Assembly: GCF_024679095.1 (NCBI RefSeq)
Contig: NW_026112143.1
Location: 144,501 to 208,500 of the forward strand
From: Eriocheir sinensis
Taxonomy: Eukaryota; Arthropoda; Malacostraca; Decapoda; Varunidae
DNA length: 64,000 bases
Direction of reading: 5' to 3'
Each line of letters starts with the position of its first letter. The first letter of the stretch is position 1. This document shows positions 10,939 through 20,615 of the stretch, piece after piece. The notes under the pieces were generated by a model. The model was not told the DNA's origin. It did not search any database and saw only the letters and a program-made list of their open reading frames with translations. A program made the translations under genes and the position numbers.

Positions 10939-11120
10939 CTTTCTGTACTTTGCTAACATGTTGCCCTGTGGCCCCCAGACTGTGCAGGTGTTGTAGATCT
11001 TGTCGCCCTCCCTCTCCCGCACCGAGCCGCCCACCACAAACACGCCAAACTTCTTCGCCGCGTCACCGAGGGGGGCGGTGCTCTCGCCGGGGACGGTCTC
11101 CACGTAATTGGGATTCTCAC
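10939..11120 (-). CDS. NIT2: NIT2-type omega-amidase, exon B (partial gene)
   Basis: NIT2 hydrolyses alpha-ketoglutaramate and alpha-ketosuccinamate in the nitrilase superfamily. This 182-base exon gives ENPNYVETVPGEST, a GGSV strand, IYNTC, and ends in LAKYRK, which carries the catalytic Lys of the Glu-Lys-Cys triad. The 5' splice site is GTAAGT. The 3' splice site is taken as CCACAG opposite 11121-11126. That choice is phase-compatible with exon A (A + GT makes a Ser codon) and keeps the family's spacing between the Glu and Lys motifs. A stronger-looking CAG 29 bases upstream would shift the frame. The next exon, with the catalytic Cys, is not visible to the left and should lie outside the window. 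Confidence 0.85.
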
Positions 11121-11195
11121 CTGTGGAGACGACGCTGTTGAACTGTTACAAAAAACAAACAGTATTGTAAATATATATAATATGTTTAATAAACT

Positions 11196-11432
11196 GATCT
11201 CTCTCTATACATGGGGAGGCGGTGGGCAGGTGGTCAGCGTGCAGGTGTGGTGAGCCCGTGGACCTAGGTTTGAGTCCCACCGAAACACTAATGAACTGAT
11301 CTCTCTCTATACATGGGGAGGCGGTGGCCAGGTGGTCAGCGTGCTGGTGTGGTGAGCCCATGAACCAAGGTTTGAGTCCCACCGAAACACGCTGATTTTA
11401 CAAGCCATCGCCGAGTGTCTGAAGGTTACCCA
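11196..11432 (+). repeat. tRNA-derived SINE, 5' part with duplicated head
   Basis: The head is present twice with a 102-base period (GATCTCTCTCTATAC at 11196 and 11298). Each head has an A-box-like TGGCCAGGTGG or variant and a B-box-like GGTTTGAGTCCC. The body runs to 11432 and is interrupted there by an LTR retroelement. It resumes at 17153. The body matches the intact SINE at 18517-18888, including the GTTACCCA/CATGC junction. Confidence 0.75.
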
Positions 11433-11452
11433 TGTTACAGTAGAATATCAAT

Positions 11453-11511
<59 letters not shown>

Positions 11512-11850
11512 TAGTATCACCACGAATTAGGCATACAATTGTCAATGGGAAAAACCCACGACAGATAGATCACGCCACCTTATAGTAATGTCATCCGTCA
11601 GTGTTTACCGTCTCAGTTTGTATACAAAGCATTTCATCAAGCTTGAAAGTCACTTTGACATACGTGACCAATTGTAACAATTATTTTCCAACCTGTAACT
11701 CGTCACTCCTTCACGAGAGTCCGACTGACACACAACGGCAGTCGCTCTCGCTTCGACGCTCCTTGTACATATAGGCTAAGAATATATTCGCCTTAAGGAA
11801 GCTGAAGTTTTAATCAACGCCCTTTAAACGCCCCCCGGTACACCGTTACA
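11433..11850 (+). repeat. 5' LTR of env-bearing element
   Basis: 418 bases, starting TGTTACAGTAG and ending CACCGTTACA. It differs from the 3' LTR at nine aligned positions by my count, plus a longer ATT run (11454-11512 versus about five units). About 2 percent divergence suggests a fairly recent insertion. Confidence 0.9.
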
Positions 11851-11893
11851 TTTTGGTTGGCAGCGGTCCCCACCGCGCCTGTGCCTTCGCTAG

Positions 11894-14656
11894 CCCGTTC
11901 TCCTCCAAGCTCCAAGCCACGAGAACTCACCAACAAACTCCGGGAGCAGGCGTAGAAGGAAGGGAGGAGTCACAAGCCAGCCGTGTGCTGAACACCACAT
12001 TAAGTTAAAACCCAATACAAATCCTGTATATATCAATGCGTACAAGCTCCCCCACAGTCAGAGGGAGGTTGTGCAGCAACTTATCTCTGAAATGTTAGAA
12101 CAAGGTGTCATCAAAGAATCGAATTCCCCGTGGAATTCACCCTTGTTTCTGGTTCCAAAGAAAGACGGTTCTTATCGTCCTGTGATTGATTTCCGGCGTG
12201 TGAACAACGCAACCATGGATGATCATTTTCCGCTTCCCATTCTTAGAGATCTTCTGATGTGTCTCGGTAGAGGAAATAAAGTCTTTACGAGTCTTGATCT
12301 GGTCAGTGGCTACTGGCAACTGCCCCATGGCTCCCGAGTCACGTGAAATAACGGCTTTCAGCACGCCTCATGGCCACTATGGGTGGACGAGGATGCCGTT
12401 CGGGCTCAAAGGAGCTCCCCTGACCTTCCAAAGGACAATGAACAGTATTTTTGGTGACTTGCTGGGCAACTCTGTCTATGTGTATTTAGACGACATCATC
12501 ACAGCAAGTAAAGACGTGCATGCACACATGGAAACACTAAAAGCAGACCTACACAGACTTCAAGAGGTCGGATTAAAGGTCAAAATCACCAAATGTGAAT
12601 TCTTAAAGCCTCGGATCAAGTTCTTGGGGCATGTCGTGGACGAATTCGGCATCCACACAGTGGACGACAAAATAAAAGCTATTACCAAGTTCCCTCAGCC
12701 AACGTCTTCGGACAAGGTACGGTCTTTCTTGGGTGTCGCAGGTTATAACAGGCCTTTCATAAAGGACTTCGCAGCACGCGCGAGTCCCCTAACCCATCTA
12801 TTAAAGAAAGACGTACCATTCCAGTGGCTCCCAGCTCAACAAACGAGCTTTGAGGATTTAAAGAAAGCGCTTACACAGGCTCCGGTCCTTGTCTTTCCGG
12901 ATTTCAAGGACCCCTTTCAGCTTTGTACCGACGCTTCGGCTAGTGGACTAGGAGCCGCTCTTATGCAAACAGATAAGTCCGGCAAAAAGCATGTAATAGC
13001 GTTCGCCAGTCGAGTACTAACAGCTCCGGAAAAGAACTATTCTGTTACCCACCTAGAGGCTCTTGCCACTGTGTGGGCTCTGAAGCATTTTCGAGACATA
13101 GTGATGGGGTACAAAATTGTGGTGTATACGGACCACACGGCCATCACTGATCTTTTCAAGGGAAAAAACCTACACGGTCGTCTGGCAAGATGGTTCTTAA
13201 CGATCCAAGAATACAATCCGGAGATAAAATATATCACCGGGAAAACAAATGTGGTCGCAGATGATTTATTTCGAAATATTTCAATAGGCGCGATTACCAC
13301 TCCAGAGGTCATCCACAACTTAACTTCACCTGAACTACACACTGCTCAGCGAGACCACCCGGTGTGGAAGAAGTTAATTTACGCCCAAGAGTCGGGAGAC
13401 TAAACAAACCTTCCAGAATTGCCAGTTCCCTTTTCACAATTCTTCCTATCAGAGGACAACCTCCTTTGTAGATCATGGCCAACCAAACCGGTACCTATAG
13501 AACAACTGGTCATCCCAGACAAATACGTCCCCGTGACGCTTAAGCTGGTCCATGACACACCCATTGCGGGTCACCCAGGAAAAGACAAAATGCTATCTGT
13601 CACCAGACGAAAATTCTACTGGGCCACATTACGGGTTGATGTAGAAAAACTTGTCGCACATTGCGTCGTTTGTGCTAAGCACAAGGGTTCCGTAAAAGGG
13701 CCAGCGCCTATGTTACAATAACCAGTACCAGAGGCGCCATGGGATGTTGTTAATATAGACTCATTACAGCTCCCCCAGAGCCAACATGGTTCGCGCGTTC
13801 TTATTGGTGTGCGTCGACCAGTTCTCTAGGTTTCTAGTTCTAGCGCCTCTCAAGGACAAGACAGCCACACGCGTGGCCCATGCCCCTCGTGACTCACGTG
13901 TTGTGTCCACATTCGTCTCCTCGAATTTTTTTGAGTGACAATGGCACCGAGATTAGGAACTCAGTATTGAGCGAAATATGCGCTCAGTTTAACATCACGC
14001 AATCCTTTATCACTGCTTACCACCCAGCTGCTAATGGGTTGGCGGAGAGGGCTAAAAGGAATATCTTACAGGTCCTCAGGCCTATCGTGAACGATCTCCA
14101 CGATAACTGGGAGGATTGGCTATCGCATATAGCCGCTTCCATAAATACGTCGGTAAACGACTCTACGGGGAAGTCTCCCTACTACATCTTATATGGGGTG
14201 GAGAAACGTCTTCCGTACGACTTCCTAACAAAACCTCACCAACCTTTCTACAACACTGATAGGTACGCACAACAGCAGATGCATATGTTTTCCAAGATAC
14301 ACTCAGAGGTTAGATGTACGTTAAAAGCTACGAAGGTTGAAATGATGTCAAAACAACACAAACAGGCCTTCCCGGTGAAATTAAAAGAGAGTGACACAGT
14401 CATGATTAAGCAAGCGGAAAGGAGTTCGAAACTGGGGGCTAAATTTGTGGGTCCTTACCGAGTTGTTCGGAATGTCAGGGGAAATCGGTTCGAGGTTCTT
14501 GAGTCAAATAGTAGGGTCAGTCTAGAAGTTCACAGTGATCGTCTGAAAGTAATTCCCTCACCTTTGGACCTTGATATTGGTAATTCCCCCTCAGAGTCAA
14601 ATGTTCAACAAGATAATCCCAAAACCCATAGCTATAACTTGAGACCACGGGTTTAA
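11894..14656 (+). pseudogene. Pol of env-bearing element: RT, RNase H, integrase
   Basis: The frame is open from 11894 without a convincing start, consistent with deletion of gag and protease. RT runs from about 12000 (VIDFRRVN, then MPFGLKGAP, catalytic YLDD at 12483-12494). RNase H follows (TDASASGLGAAL, about 12930; TDHTAITDLF, about 13130). The integrase H2C2 finger is at about 13550-13680 (HDTPIAGH, CVVC). The integrase core carries IDSLQ near 13758, SDNGTE near 13937 and the LAERAK Glu near 14042. Breaks are one extra C in CCCC near 12325, TAA at 13401-13403, TAA at 13719-13721, and frameshifts between about 13800 and 13920. The C-terminal domain to 14656 is open. Confidence 0.85.
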
Positions 14657-14683
14657 ATACTTCATTCCCACCACTTTCAGATC

Positions 14684-16378
14684 ATGATGTTGCGTTTTCT
14701 GATCATCTTGTTGTTCCTCGGCTCCCTGCTTGCAACAACACCCATCCACCTGAAGCCTGGTGCCCTCACGGCACACATAGGAGAGGTCTTCCTCATAGAA
14801 GATGTGTTCCTCGTAAAATATCCATATACTTCATTGACCAACACCACAGACACAATCAGGATAGTCTCAGAAAAACTACTCGGCATGGCAGACGCCATAC
14901 GGGCTACCAAGATTAGGGAATCAAAGGCACCTTCTAGTACCAACTCTCTGAATCTTTTCAACTACTGGAGGATAGGATTCTGTTCTTGCGGGGAAAAGTT
15001 GATGAGGTAGACATGGATTATAGTTTTCACTCAGTTCACTCTCGGGTAAAGAGGGGGTTGCTCAACATCGTCGGGTCCGCCTCAAAGTTCCTCTTCGGTA
15101 CGGCAACCGACGAAGACGTGCGCGATTTGCGGGACCACTACGCTCATGTACTTTCCTTTGCTGCCCGAAATCGCAGGGTGATCAACGCCAATTGTAGAAA
15201 ACTTACGCGGTTGCATACTAACATTGTGGAACTGCTAGAGCAAACAACTAAGATGGTAGAAGTTATCGACATAGTTGTCAGGCAGATCGACCAGGTGAAT
15301 CAGTTTCTCCTCCTAGATCAGGCCTTGCATGTATTGGGAAACGTCATTAACTCTGTCGCAACGGCAAATCAGCAGGTTATTAGCAACATGGTTGATGCAG
15401 CGCACGGTAGAGTCACACCTGCCTTGTTCCCTCTACACGATTTGAGAACGACTGTCCAGATCGGCTATCAAAATTATAGCCTCACACCTTTATTCAACCC
15501 AGACATGAGTCAATATTTTACCCTTGATTGAGTCCAGCCTCACCCCCGATGCCATAATCATTCATGTTCAATTTCGGACGGCGGACGTGTTTGAGGCACA
15601 CGAAATTGTCCCGTTCCCTTTTTCAGCTAAGGACAGTGTGTTAGCCCTGGACACGTCCCCGTCTCTTGTTCTAATCGCGAAGGATTTCGCTCTGTATTCA
15701 ACGGGTAGCTACTCACTCTTGCAATATTGCAGGGAGACGCTCTTCAGTCGCTGCTATTGCTCTACGTCTCTCTTTGCCTTCCTACCAGTTCGGGGAGTGG
15801 TATGCAAGAACGCCCTCACCCGCGTGAAAGCGTCTGACGCTCTTGCCCTGTGCCCTTACATGTAGCTAACAGCAACGCCTTTGTTCCATAAGAACTTTCA
15901 GGGTCTGCATTATTTATAATTCCCTCAGTCCTTCTATGTATCGGTCATCTGCCCGGAGGGTACCACTTATCAACGGGTTATTGGTCACTATGCCATAGCG
16001 GAAGCATGCTATATCCGCTCCACTAACATAACAACGTACCCGTCCCGGATCCGTCTGGTTTTCACGGCCAATATTTCCCATCGAGTGTTTCCTCTACGGT
16101 CTCTCGATGACATTCACTTCTCCAGCATCTCTTATGTGACTAATTCCCTTAATTCATTGTCTTTCGCAAACAAAACAGAGTTTGCGGAAACCCTGAAGGA
16201 AACGCTGCCTGAATACCTGCATCTCCCCTACTTGTACCCTGGATTTTTTGTACCAGTGTTTCTGATGTTCGTCAGTCTCGTCGTCATGTGCTCCCTTATT
16301 AGGAGGAACTCTGTCCTGCACGATTATTTGGTTGTGCAGACACGGCGACTGGATGCAGGGAGGCCACTGGCAAGGTAG
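14684..16378 (+). pseudogene. Env-like (baculovirus F-type) fusion glycoprotein, broken
   Basis: Starting 28 bases after pol, a frame opens with a hydrophobic signal peptide and continues to 15010. Near 14985 the frame shifts, and 14986-15531 carries a furin-type site RVKR at 15043-15054. A Gly-rich hydrophobic fusion-peptide-like stretch follows (GLLNIVGSASKFLFG), then coiled-coil-like sequence. This arrangement is characteristic of F-type envelope proteins of baculoviruses and errantiviruses. A second shift near 15525 leads to 15524-15865, which ends in a stop. The last part (16085-16378) has one transmembrane segment and a short basic tail. With at least two frameshifts and a stop, the gene as read cannot give a full-length product. 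Confidence 0.8.
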
Positions 16379-16772
16379 TTTTTCCTTTTCTCAAGCAAGT
16401 CAAATGACAGAAACCTGGCATTCCCCTGCTCCTATACTTAACATTGTACTATGTTTCACTACTGTATTTTTTTTAGGAGCTAGATGAACGTTTCATTGTC
16501 TGTAACTATGCCAGTTGATAGCTTCTTATACATGTGTCCTTATATTTATCTTTTGAGAGATTTCTTATGTTTCATGTCACACACGTTGTGTTTTACCTCT
16601 CCCTATTTATATTATAACTGCACATATGTTCTTACATAGCCAGTGTTTTACTGTAATTGTATCATAGGCAGTCTGCTTAACAAACTCCCACTATGTATGT
16701 TAATGGTAACTAGACTGCTAGTTAGATTTTTGTATATCGCGAGGTCGCGATCACTGGTAGGTGACCGAGCAG

Positions 16773-17148
16773 TGTTATAGTAGGATATCAATGTATTATT
16801 ATTATTATTTAGTATCACCACGAATTAGGCATACAATTGTCAATGGAAAAAACCCACGACAGATAGATCACGCCACCTTATAGGAATGTCATCCGTCAGT
16901 GTTTACCGTCTCAGTTTGTATACAAAGCATTTCATCAAGCTTGAAAGTCACCTTGACATACGTGACCAATTGTAACAATTATTTTCCAACCTGTAACTCG
17001 TCACTCCTTCACGAGAGTCCGACTGACACACAACGGCAGTCGCTCTCGCTCCGACGCTCCTTGTACATAAAGGCTAAGAATATATTCGCCTTAAGGAAGC
17101 TGAAGTCTTAATCAACGCCCTTTAAATGCCCCCCGGTACACCGTTACA
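16773..17148 (+). repeat. 3' LTR of env-bearing element
   Basis: 376 bases, starting TGTTATAGTAG and ending CACCGTTACA. The sequence from 16379 to 16772, between env and this LTR, has no gene that I can see. Confidence 0.9.
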
Positions 17149-17152
17149 CCCA

Positions 17153-17356
17153 CATGCAGCCCAGATCTTCAATCAACCCAAACTTGAACGACATCGTTCA
17201 AGTGCTGCGCTGAGGGGCAGCATGGGCCAGGCATAAAGGCATATATCACGGCAGCCACTATAAACAGAATTCGCCTGCTAATGAACTGGGGCATTCCAAA
17301 AGGCCAATCAAGAGAGCCTACCAGCGCAAGAGGCAGCACCAAAAAAAAAAAAAAAA

Positions 17357-17412
<56 letters not shown>
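17153..17412 (+). repeat. SINE 3' part, poly(A) and AAT microsatellite
   Basis: This continues the SINE begun at 11196. The block GGGCAGCATGGGCC and a CACTATAAAC motif match the intact SINE at 18517. It ends in a poly(A) tail at about 17340-17358 that has grown into an AAT microsatellite to about 17412. The tail lies about 60 bases from NIT2 exon A, inside the intron and antisense to the gene. Confidence 0.75.
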
Positions 17413-17419
<7 letters not shown>

Positions 17420-17472
17420 TATATAAAAAAATAAAAAAATCACTTCATACTCATGTAAGCAAAGCTCCTTAC

Positions 17473-17619
17473 TGAGGCTGCAGGGTCCGTTGAATAACTC
17501 CGGCAGCACCACCAGCTGGGCATCGTTGCCGGCAGCCTCCTCGATGAACTGCACGGCCCGCTCCACGTTCTTGGTCTTCTCCTCGGCCACAGCCATTTGG
17601 ACCAGAGCAATGCGCAAGG
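17473..17619 (-). CDS. NIT2: NIT2-type omega-amidase, exon A (partial gene)
   Basis: A 147-base exon encoding 48 codons plus split codons at both ends. It has the N-terminal nitrilase strand RIALVQMAV, an amphipathic helix (VERAVQFIEEAAG), and AQLVVLPELFNGP. The Glu in LPE is the catalytic base of the nitrilase triad. The 5' splice site GTAAGG is opposite 17467-17472, and the 3' splice site TTTTTGACAG ends opposite 17620. There is no ATG, so an upstream exon with the start must lie to the right, and I could not find it. Length and motif spacing to exon B fit the family. Whether the gene is intact or a duplicated fragment cannot be decided from this window. Confidence 0.85.
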
Positions 17620-17816
17620 CTGTCAAAAAGGATGTAGAACCATTTAGCTGTCAAGAAGGATATAGTACCACCTAGTTGTCAAGGAGGATGTACTACCATT
17701 TAGCTGTCAAGGAGGATGTAGTATCATTTAGCTGTCAAGGAGGATGTAGTATCATTTAGCTGTCAAGGAGGATGTAGTACCATTTAGCTGTCAAGGAGGA
17801 TATAGTTGCATTTAGC
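17620..17816. repeat. 28-bp minisatellite, block 1, abutting NIT2 exon A
   Basis: TGTCAA recurs at 17621, 17649, 17677, 17705, 17733, 17761 and 17789, an exact 28-base period over seven units. On the minus strand each unit reads CATCCTCCTTGACAG, a pyrimidine run plus CAG. The unit closest to the exon supplies the apparent 3' splice site of exon A. The array resumes at 18981 after a LINE/SINE insertion. Confidence 0.9.
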
Positions 17817-18516
17817 AAATGCAAACTATTAAGATTCACCAGAGCGCACAACCTCATCCATCACACTTACACTCTCCACAATTCAGATTTAGAATCAGTT
17901 CACACACACGAGTACCTTGGTATCCATCTCTCAACTAACTTGAAGTTCAACACTCACAGAGACCATATCAGTGCCACAACCAACAGAACGCTGGGGTTCC
18001 TGAGGAGGAATTTACATAACTGCACACCTGACATTAAACACATAGCTTCTGACACACTTGTGAGACCAACACTGGAATACTGCTCCACGGTGTGGGATCC
18101 TTACACACACTTAAACATTGATAGGTTAGAACAAATCAACACCAAGGCGGCTAGGTTCATTACAAACAATTACACTCGAACGCCTGGCATCACAACACGG
18201 ATGAAACAACAGATAAACATGGAACCTCTTCTCATACGCAGACAAGCACACAGACTTACACTTATGTACAAGATCACAAACACTCATATTGACCCACAAA
18301 CATACCTACACAATGCAAACAGTCAACGTACTCGTAACACACACATCCATAAATACCAAACATATCACACAAACACTGACGCATACAAGCACTCATACTT
18401 TCCACGCACCATACGTGACTGGAACAACCTCCCTCATCAGATTTTAGACTGCGATACAAATGACTCATTCAGAAAACAAATACACAATCACTTGTCACCA
18501 CAAGACACCAACACTT
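17817..18516 (+). pseudogene. Non-LTR RT C-terminal fragment
   Basis: A single open frame of about 230 codons ends at TAA 18516-18518. It reads EYLGIHLSTNLKFNTH, then LGFLRRNLHNC, LVRPTLEYCSTVWDP and RDWNNLP. This is the thumb and C-terminal region of a jockey/CR1-superfamily reverse transcriptase, downstream of the catalytic palm, which is absent. The frame shows no internal stop, so the fragment is recent. It is followed without a gap by a tRNA-derived SINE and one poly(A) tail, which suggests that the two moved together. Confidence 0.75.
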
Positions 18517-18857
18517 AAAGGCGGTGGCTGAATCGACAGAGTAACAGCACCGCGTTCAGGAGGACGCGAGTTCAATCCCCGCTCGGTGCCACCAAGCTGG
18601 GATTTTTCAGCCGCCGCCGAGTGGCTTAAAACTACCCACATGCTGTCCAGAAGACCACCTATCAACCCGGACTCTAGATTCTAGGATTAAAGATGAGCTC
18701 CGGGAGGGCAGCATGAGCCAATGCAAGATGGCGCCACTATAAACACTCGCCTGCGCCAGAACGGGCTGGGACGACCATCAGGACCCACCGGGAAGAAGCC
18801 TTGGGCCGACCATCAGGCCCTACCGGGAAGAAGCCTACCGGCGCTATAGGCCGCGAC

Positions 18858-18888
<31 letters not shown>
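18517..18888 (+). repeat. tRNA-derived SINE, intact with poly(A)
   Basis: The tRNA-like head starts GGCGGTGGCTGAATCGAC (A box) and contains CGAGTTCAATCC (B box) at about 18567. The body has the CCCACATGC junction used above as the empty-site reference, and a block with two ACCATCAGG(A/C)CC repeats. A poly(A) run of 28 bases closes it at about 18861-18888. It serves as the uninterrupted paralogue of the SINE at 11196-17358. Confidence 0.8.
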
Positions 18889-18890
<2 letters not shown>

Positions 18891-18980
18891 ACACTTGATT
18901 CACTTCCCAATTATTCACAATTATGCGTGTTATGCACCTGTACGGGTGCCCTGCGCATCATATATCCAGATCCAGATCCA

Positions 18981-19205
18981 GCTGTCAAGGAGGATATAGT
19001 TGCATTTAGCTGTCAAGGAGGATATAGTTGCATATAGCTGTCAAGGATGATGTAATACCATTTAGCTGTCAAGAAGGATGTAGTACCGTTTAGCTGTCAA
19101 GGAGGATATAGTACCATTTAGCTGTCAAGCAGGATGTAGTACCATTTACCTGTCAAGGAGGATGTAGTACCATTTAGCTGTCAAGGAGGATGTAGCACCA
19201 TTTCA
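18981..19205. repeat. 28-bp minisatellite, block 2
   Basis: Eight units start at 18983, 19011, 19039, 19067, 19095, 19123, 19151 and 19179, again exactly 28 bases apart. The unit at 18983 is identical to the last unit of block 1 (17789), so one array was split by the insertion of 17817-18980. Confidence 0.9.
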
Positions 19206-19905
19206 ATAAGAACATAAGAACGTAAGGAGTCTGCAAGAGGCCGGTTGGCCTATACAAGGCAGCTCCTGTACACTCAACCCCACCTTACCTCACCATCCAT
19301 GGCTTTATCTAAACTCTTCTTGAATGTATCTATGGTATTGGCACCCACAACATGGCTCCCAAGCCTGTTCCATTCATCTACCACTCTGTTGGTGAACCAA
19401 TTTTTGCCTATGTCTTTGTTGAATCTGTATTTGTCTAACTTAAAACCATTGCTACGCGTCCTACCTGGCTCTTTTACTATCAAAATCATATTGACATCCC
19501 CGTTATTAAACCCCTTCATCCACTTATAGACCTCGATCAAGTCTCCTTGCAACCTTCGCCTGAATCATCTTTGTCATTCTCCCCTGTACAGATTCTAACA
19601 TTTTGATATCCATTCTATAGTAGGGGGACCAGAACTGAACTGCATAATCGAGATGAGGTCTAACTAGTGCTAAGTAAAGTTTGAGGATGACTTCAGCGGT
19701 CCTATTGCTTACGCTCCTTGAGATGAAACCAAGTACTCTGTTTGCCCGATTTTTAGCCTGAATGCATTGAGCCCTAGGACGGAGGTCAGCGCTCAATAGG
19801 ACTCCTAAGTCTCTCTCAAGCCCAGGCCTGCTCAGAGGAATGTCATTTAAGGAGTAATTGTGTGAGGGATTATTCCTACAGAATTCCTCAGAATGCTACA
19901 CTTCC
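19206..19905 (-). mobile_element. CR1-like LINE 3' fragment, second subfamily
   Basis: The minus-strand frame 19796-19524 reads AQCIQAKNRANRVLGFISRS and LVRPHLDYAVQFWSPYY; a second frame, 19552-19274, reads GDLIEVYKWMKGFN and NWFTNRVVDEWNRL. This is the thumb/C-terminal part of the CR1-like RT found at 20616-23508 but with clear sequence divergence. The 3' end at 19207-19220 has the CTTATGTTCTT tail. It abuts the 28-bp minisatellite and, on the other side, the jockey-like LINE. Confidence 0.75.
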
Positions 19906-20424
19906 CGAAGTGAAATTGGAGGAGATATTTTTGGCTAGATGCCAGAAGTCACGGGAAGAATTAGAGAAAGCAAGGTTTTGGCATTTTCTATTGATGAAGG
20001 AGTTTTTGGTAAGTCGGAGAAGAGATTTGGCACGATTCCGGGCAGAAATATAAAGATTATGGTTAGAAGGAGTGCGAAGGCTCTGGTACCTTTTATGCGC
20101 CGCCTCTCTAGCTTTAATAGCACGAGAACAAGCATGATTAAACCAACCCTTTTTAGCATAAGGAGTAGAGAAAGAACGTGCAATGTATGCCTTCATTCCA
20201 GAGACAATCACCTCTGTGATGCGCTGGGCACACACAGAGGGGTCTCTCTCCTGGAAGCAATAATCATTCCACGGGAAATCGGAAAAGTACATCCTCAGGT
20301 CGTCCCACCGAGCTGAAGCAAAATGCCAGAAGCATCGCCTCTTCGGTGGGTCCAGAGGATGTACAGGGGCGAAAGGACAGGATACAGAAATAGGATTGTG
20401 ATCGGAGGAGCCCAACGGAGAGAG

Positions 20425-20589
20425 CACTGCGAGCGCAATGGGTGGCTGTTCGTCGACAATTGGGACCTCTTCTTTGGCAACGACGCCCTCTACGCCCGTG
20501 ACGGGGTACATTTGACGTTCAAGGGTGTTGAGGCTCTCTCAGACTCCCTTGAGCGAGCACTTGGTACCCTGAGGGATTTTTTAGTATAG
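20425..20589 (+). pseudogene. CR1-type ORF1, SGNH esterase C-terminus
   Basis: The 5'-truncated frame ends at TAG 20587-20589. It contains NWDLFFGNDALYARDGVHLT: DGVH is the block V Asp/His motif of SGNH hydrolases, followed by an amphipathic helix. Esterase domains in ORF1 are established for CR1-like LINEs; their role in retrotransposition is not settled. ORF2 begins in another frame within about 30 bases. Confidence 0.75.
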
Positions 20590-20615
20590 GCGAGGGGGGG
20601 AGGAGTAATGGGAGC

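Larger units (their letters stand above)
11433..17148 (+). mobile_element. Env-bearing Ty3/gypsy (errantivirus-like) element
   Basis: A 5716-base element lies between LTRs at 11433-11850 and 16773-17148. Its ends are TGTTA...GTTACA, flanked by the 4-base duplication CCCA at 11429-11432 and 17149-17152. Removing it restores the SINE sequence seen intact at 18517-18888. After the 5' LTR comes a possible primer site (TTGGTTGGCAGCGGT from 11854) whose tRNA I cannot name. Only about 140 bases separate the LTR from RT, so gag and protease are missing. Pol is followed by an env-like gene. A run without genes (16379-16772) precedes the 3' LTR, and no clear polypurine tract is seen. Errantivirus-type elements are insect and arthropod endogenous retroviruses whose env derives from a baculovirus F-like fusion protein. 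Confidence 0.85.

Noticed and set aside
11121..11150. Upstream CAG as the 3' splice site of NIT2 exon B
   Set aside because: It has the better pyrimidine run but is out of phase with exon A; the CAG 29 bases further on keeps the frame and family spacing.
17318..17626. NIT2 exon A read as one long ORF running into Ile/Phe repeats
   Set aside because: The frame beyond 17473 is intron and AAT microsatellite; a GTAAGG splice site ends the exon. The apparent first residue is a TTG, not an ATG.
18517..18590. Functional tRNA gene
   Set aside because: The fold is imperfect and the sequence continues into a SINE body with poly(A); related heads occur at 11196 and 11298.
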